In this document: positions 4,412 to 5,166 of the stretch, in pieces | Layout: every line of letters begins with the position of its first letter | Numbering within the stretch: position 1 is the first letter of the stretch | Assembly (NCBI GenBank): GCA_012799075.1 | Contig: JAAZLZ010000360.1 | Coordinates: 1 to 5,166 of the forward strand | Direction: 5' to 3' | Source of the DNA: Bacillota bacterium | GTDB lineage: Bacteria; Bacillota; Limnochordia; JAAZLZ01 | DNA length: 5,166 bases | Notes under the pieces: generated by a model | Database searches by the model: none | What the model saw: the letters and a program-made list of their open reading frames with translations, nothing else | What the model was told of the DNA's origin: nothing | Made by a program: the position numbers and the translations under genes

Positions 4412-5166
4412 GTGCGTTTAGCCGAACGAATGGGTAGGTTGGGGACGGAAACGGCTTTTGAAGTGTTGGCACGGGTAAAGAAGCTGGAGGCCGAAGGCCG
4501 GGAGATTGTCAGCTTCGCCATTGGTGAACCGGACTTTGACACGCCGGCGCACATCAAGCAGGCGGGGATTCGCGCCATTGAGAACAACGAGACCCACTAC
4601 GGGCCCTCCGCTGGGATAATGCCCCTCCGGGAGGCGGTCGCCGAGTACATAGGCAAGACCCGAGGCCTGTCGGTCGATCCGGAAGAGGTCGTTATCACTC
4701 CCGGCGCTAAGCCCATCATTTTCTTCACCATCATGGCGCTGGTGGATTCTGGTGATGAGGTTTTGTATCCAAATCCGGGCTTTCCGATTTATGAGTCGGT
4801 GATCAACTTCGCCGGGGGCAAGGCGGTGCCGCTGCCGCTCCTCGAAGAGAAGGACTTCAGCTTTGACATCGATTATTTGCGATCCAAGGTAAGCGACAAG
4901 ACGAAGCTGCTCATCGTCAACTCGCCCCAGAACCCCACCGGGGGAGTTCTCTCCAAGGGGGATTTGGAGGCCATCGCCGAGCTGGCTTTAAAGCATGATT
5001 TCATGGTTCTGTCCGATGAGATTTACTCCCGCATTATTTTCGACGGGGATTTCTACAGCATCAGCCAGATCCCGGGGATGAAGGAGCGGACTATTATCCT
5101 TGACGGCTTCTCCAAGACTTATGCCATGACGGGCTGGCGCCTCGGCTATGGGGTCATGCGGAAGGA
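4412..5166 (+). CDS. Class I PLP-dependent aminotransferase (aspartate aminotransferase-like), 3' end outside window
   Basis: About 251 residues of an expected 385-400 are present. The start is taken as GTG 4412, giving MRLAERMGRLGTETAFEVL, which fits the usual N-terminus of bacterial aspartate aminotransferase-like proteins; a G-run (4399-4404) sits seven bases upstream. ATG 4430 is an in-frame alternative with no ribosome binding site. Fold-type I landmarks are SFAIGEPDFDTP (34-45), HYGPSAGIMPLREA (62-75), TPGAKPIIFF (96-105), YPNPGFPIYES (119-129), NSPQNPTGG with PLP-contacting Asn174, SDEIY with Asp202 and Tyr205, and DGFSKTYAMTGWRLGYG, where Lys235 forms the internal aldimine and the following Arg243 lies in the conserved GWR motif. 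It transfers amino groups between an amino acid and a 2-oxo acid using PLP. Aspartate/2-oxoglutarate is a likely pair, but substrate cannot be fixed, as the C-terminal carboxylate-binding Arg lies outside the window. Confidence 0.92.
   Translation, partial: MRLAERMGRLGTETAFEVLARVKKLEAEGREIVSFAIGEPDFDTPAHIKQAGIRAIENNETHYGPSAGIMPLREAVAEYIGKTRGLSVDPEEVVITPGAKPIIFFTIMALVDSGDEVLYPNPGFPIYESVINFAGGKAVPLPLLEEKDFSFDIDYLRSKVSDKTKLLIVNSPQNPTGGVLSKGDLEAIAELALKHDFMVLSDEIYSRIIFDGDFYSISQIPGMKERTIILDGFSKTYAMTGWRLGYGVMRK

Noticed and set aside
4351..4437. A 28-codon ORF from TTG 4351 overlapping the aminotransferase start
   Set aside because: There is no well-spaced ribosome binding site and no recognisable protein; it overlaps the conserved start of the aminotransferase.

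Overview
The window comes from a GC-rich, Gram-positive-type bacterium, most likely a member of Bacillota (Firmicutes) from the Clostridia/Limnochordia/Symbiobacterium part of the phylum. The reasons are the overlapping gene order tsaE-tsaB-rimI-tsaD, strong AGGAGG ribosome binding sites, TTG and GTG starts, an LCP-type cell-wall protein and a short TalC-type transaldolase. The species cannot be named from this sequence. Every supported gene lies on the plus strand; I see no RNA gene, mobile element or CRISPR array.

Positions 1-2809 form one tightly packed unit. It holds the C-terminal end of an asparaginase II-type protein (to 196), tsaE (196-654), tsaB (642-1343), rimI (1321-1803) and tsaD (1796-2809). 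Each gene overlaps the next by 1 to 23 bases, so transcription and translation are probably coupled. TsaE, TsaB and TsaD form the bacterial complex that transfers threonylcarbamoyl from threonylcarbamoyl-AMP to A37 of ANN-decoding tRNAs (t6A). RimI is a GNAT N-acetyltransferase that habitually travels with them. TsaC/TsaC2 (Sua5/YrdC), which makes the threonylcarbamoyl-AMP, is not in the window.

Positions 2810-2955 are non-coding and carry a cluster of DnaA-box-like sequences: two perfect TGTGGATAA copies (the reverse complement of TTATCCACA) and three near matches, all in one orientation. They lie directly upstream of a membrane-anchored, shortened LytR-CpsA-Psr (LCP) protein gene (2956-3621). 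This LCP protein keeps the C-terminal half of the catalytic domain but lacks about 30 residues and key motifs of the N-terminal half. The DnaA-box cluster and the reduced LCP protein are the two most unusual items here.

Positions 3656-4303 encode a TalC/FSA-family Schiff-base aldolase whose visible active-site residues look like transaldolase rather than fructose-6-phosphate aldolase. A 108-base gap (4304-4411) holds a strong Shine-Dalgarno with a five-codon ORF and a hairpin resembling a minus-strand terminator. From 4412 to the window end runs the N-terminal two thirds of a class I PLP-dependent aminotransferase. I found no clear evidence of a wholly new multi-gene system; most of the window is ordinary housekeeping content.
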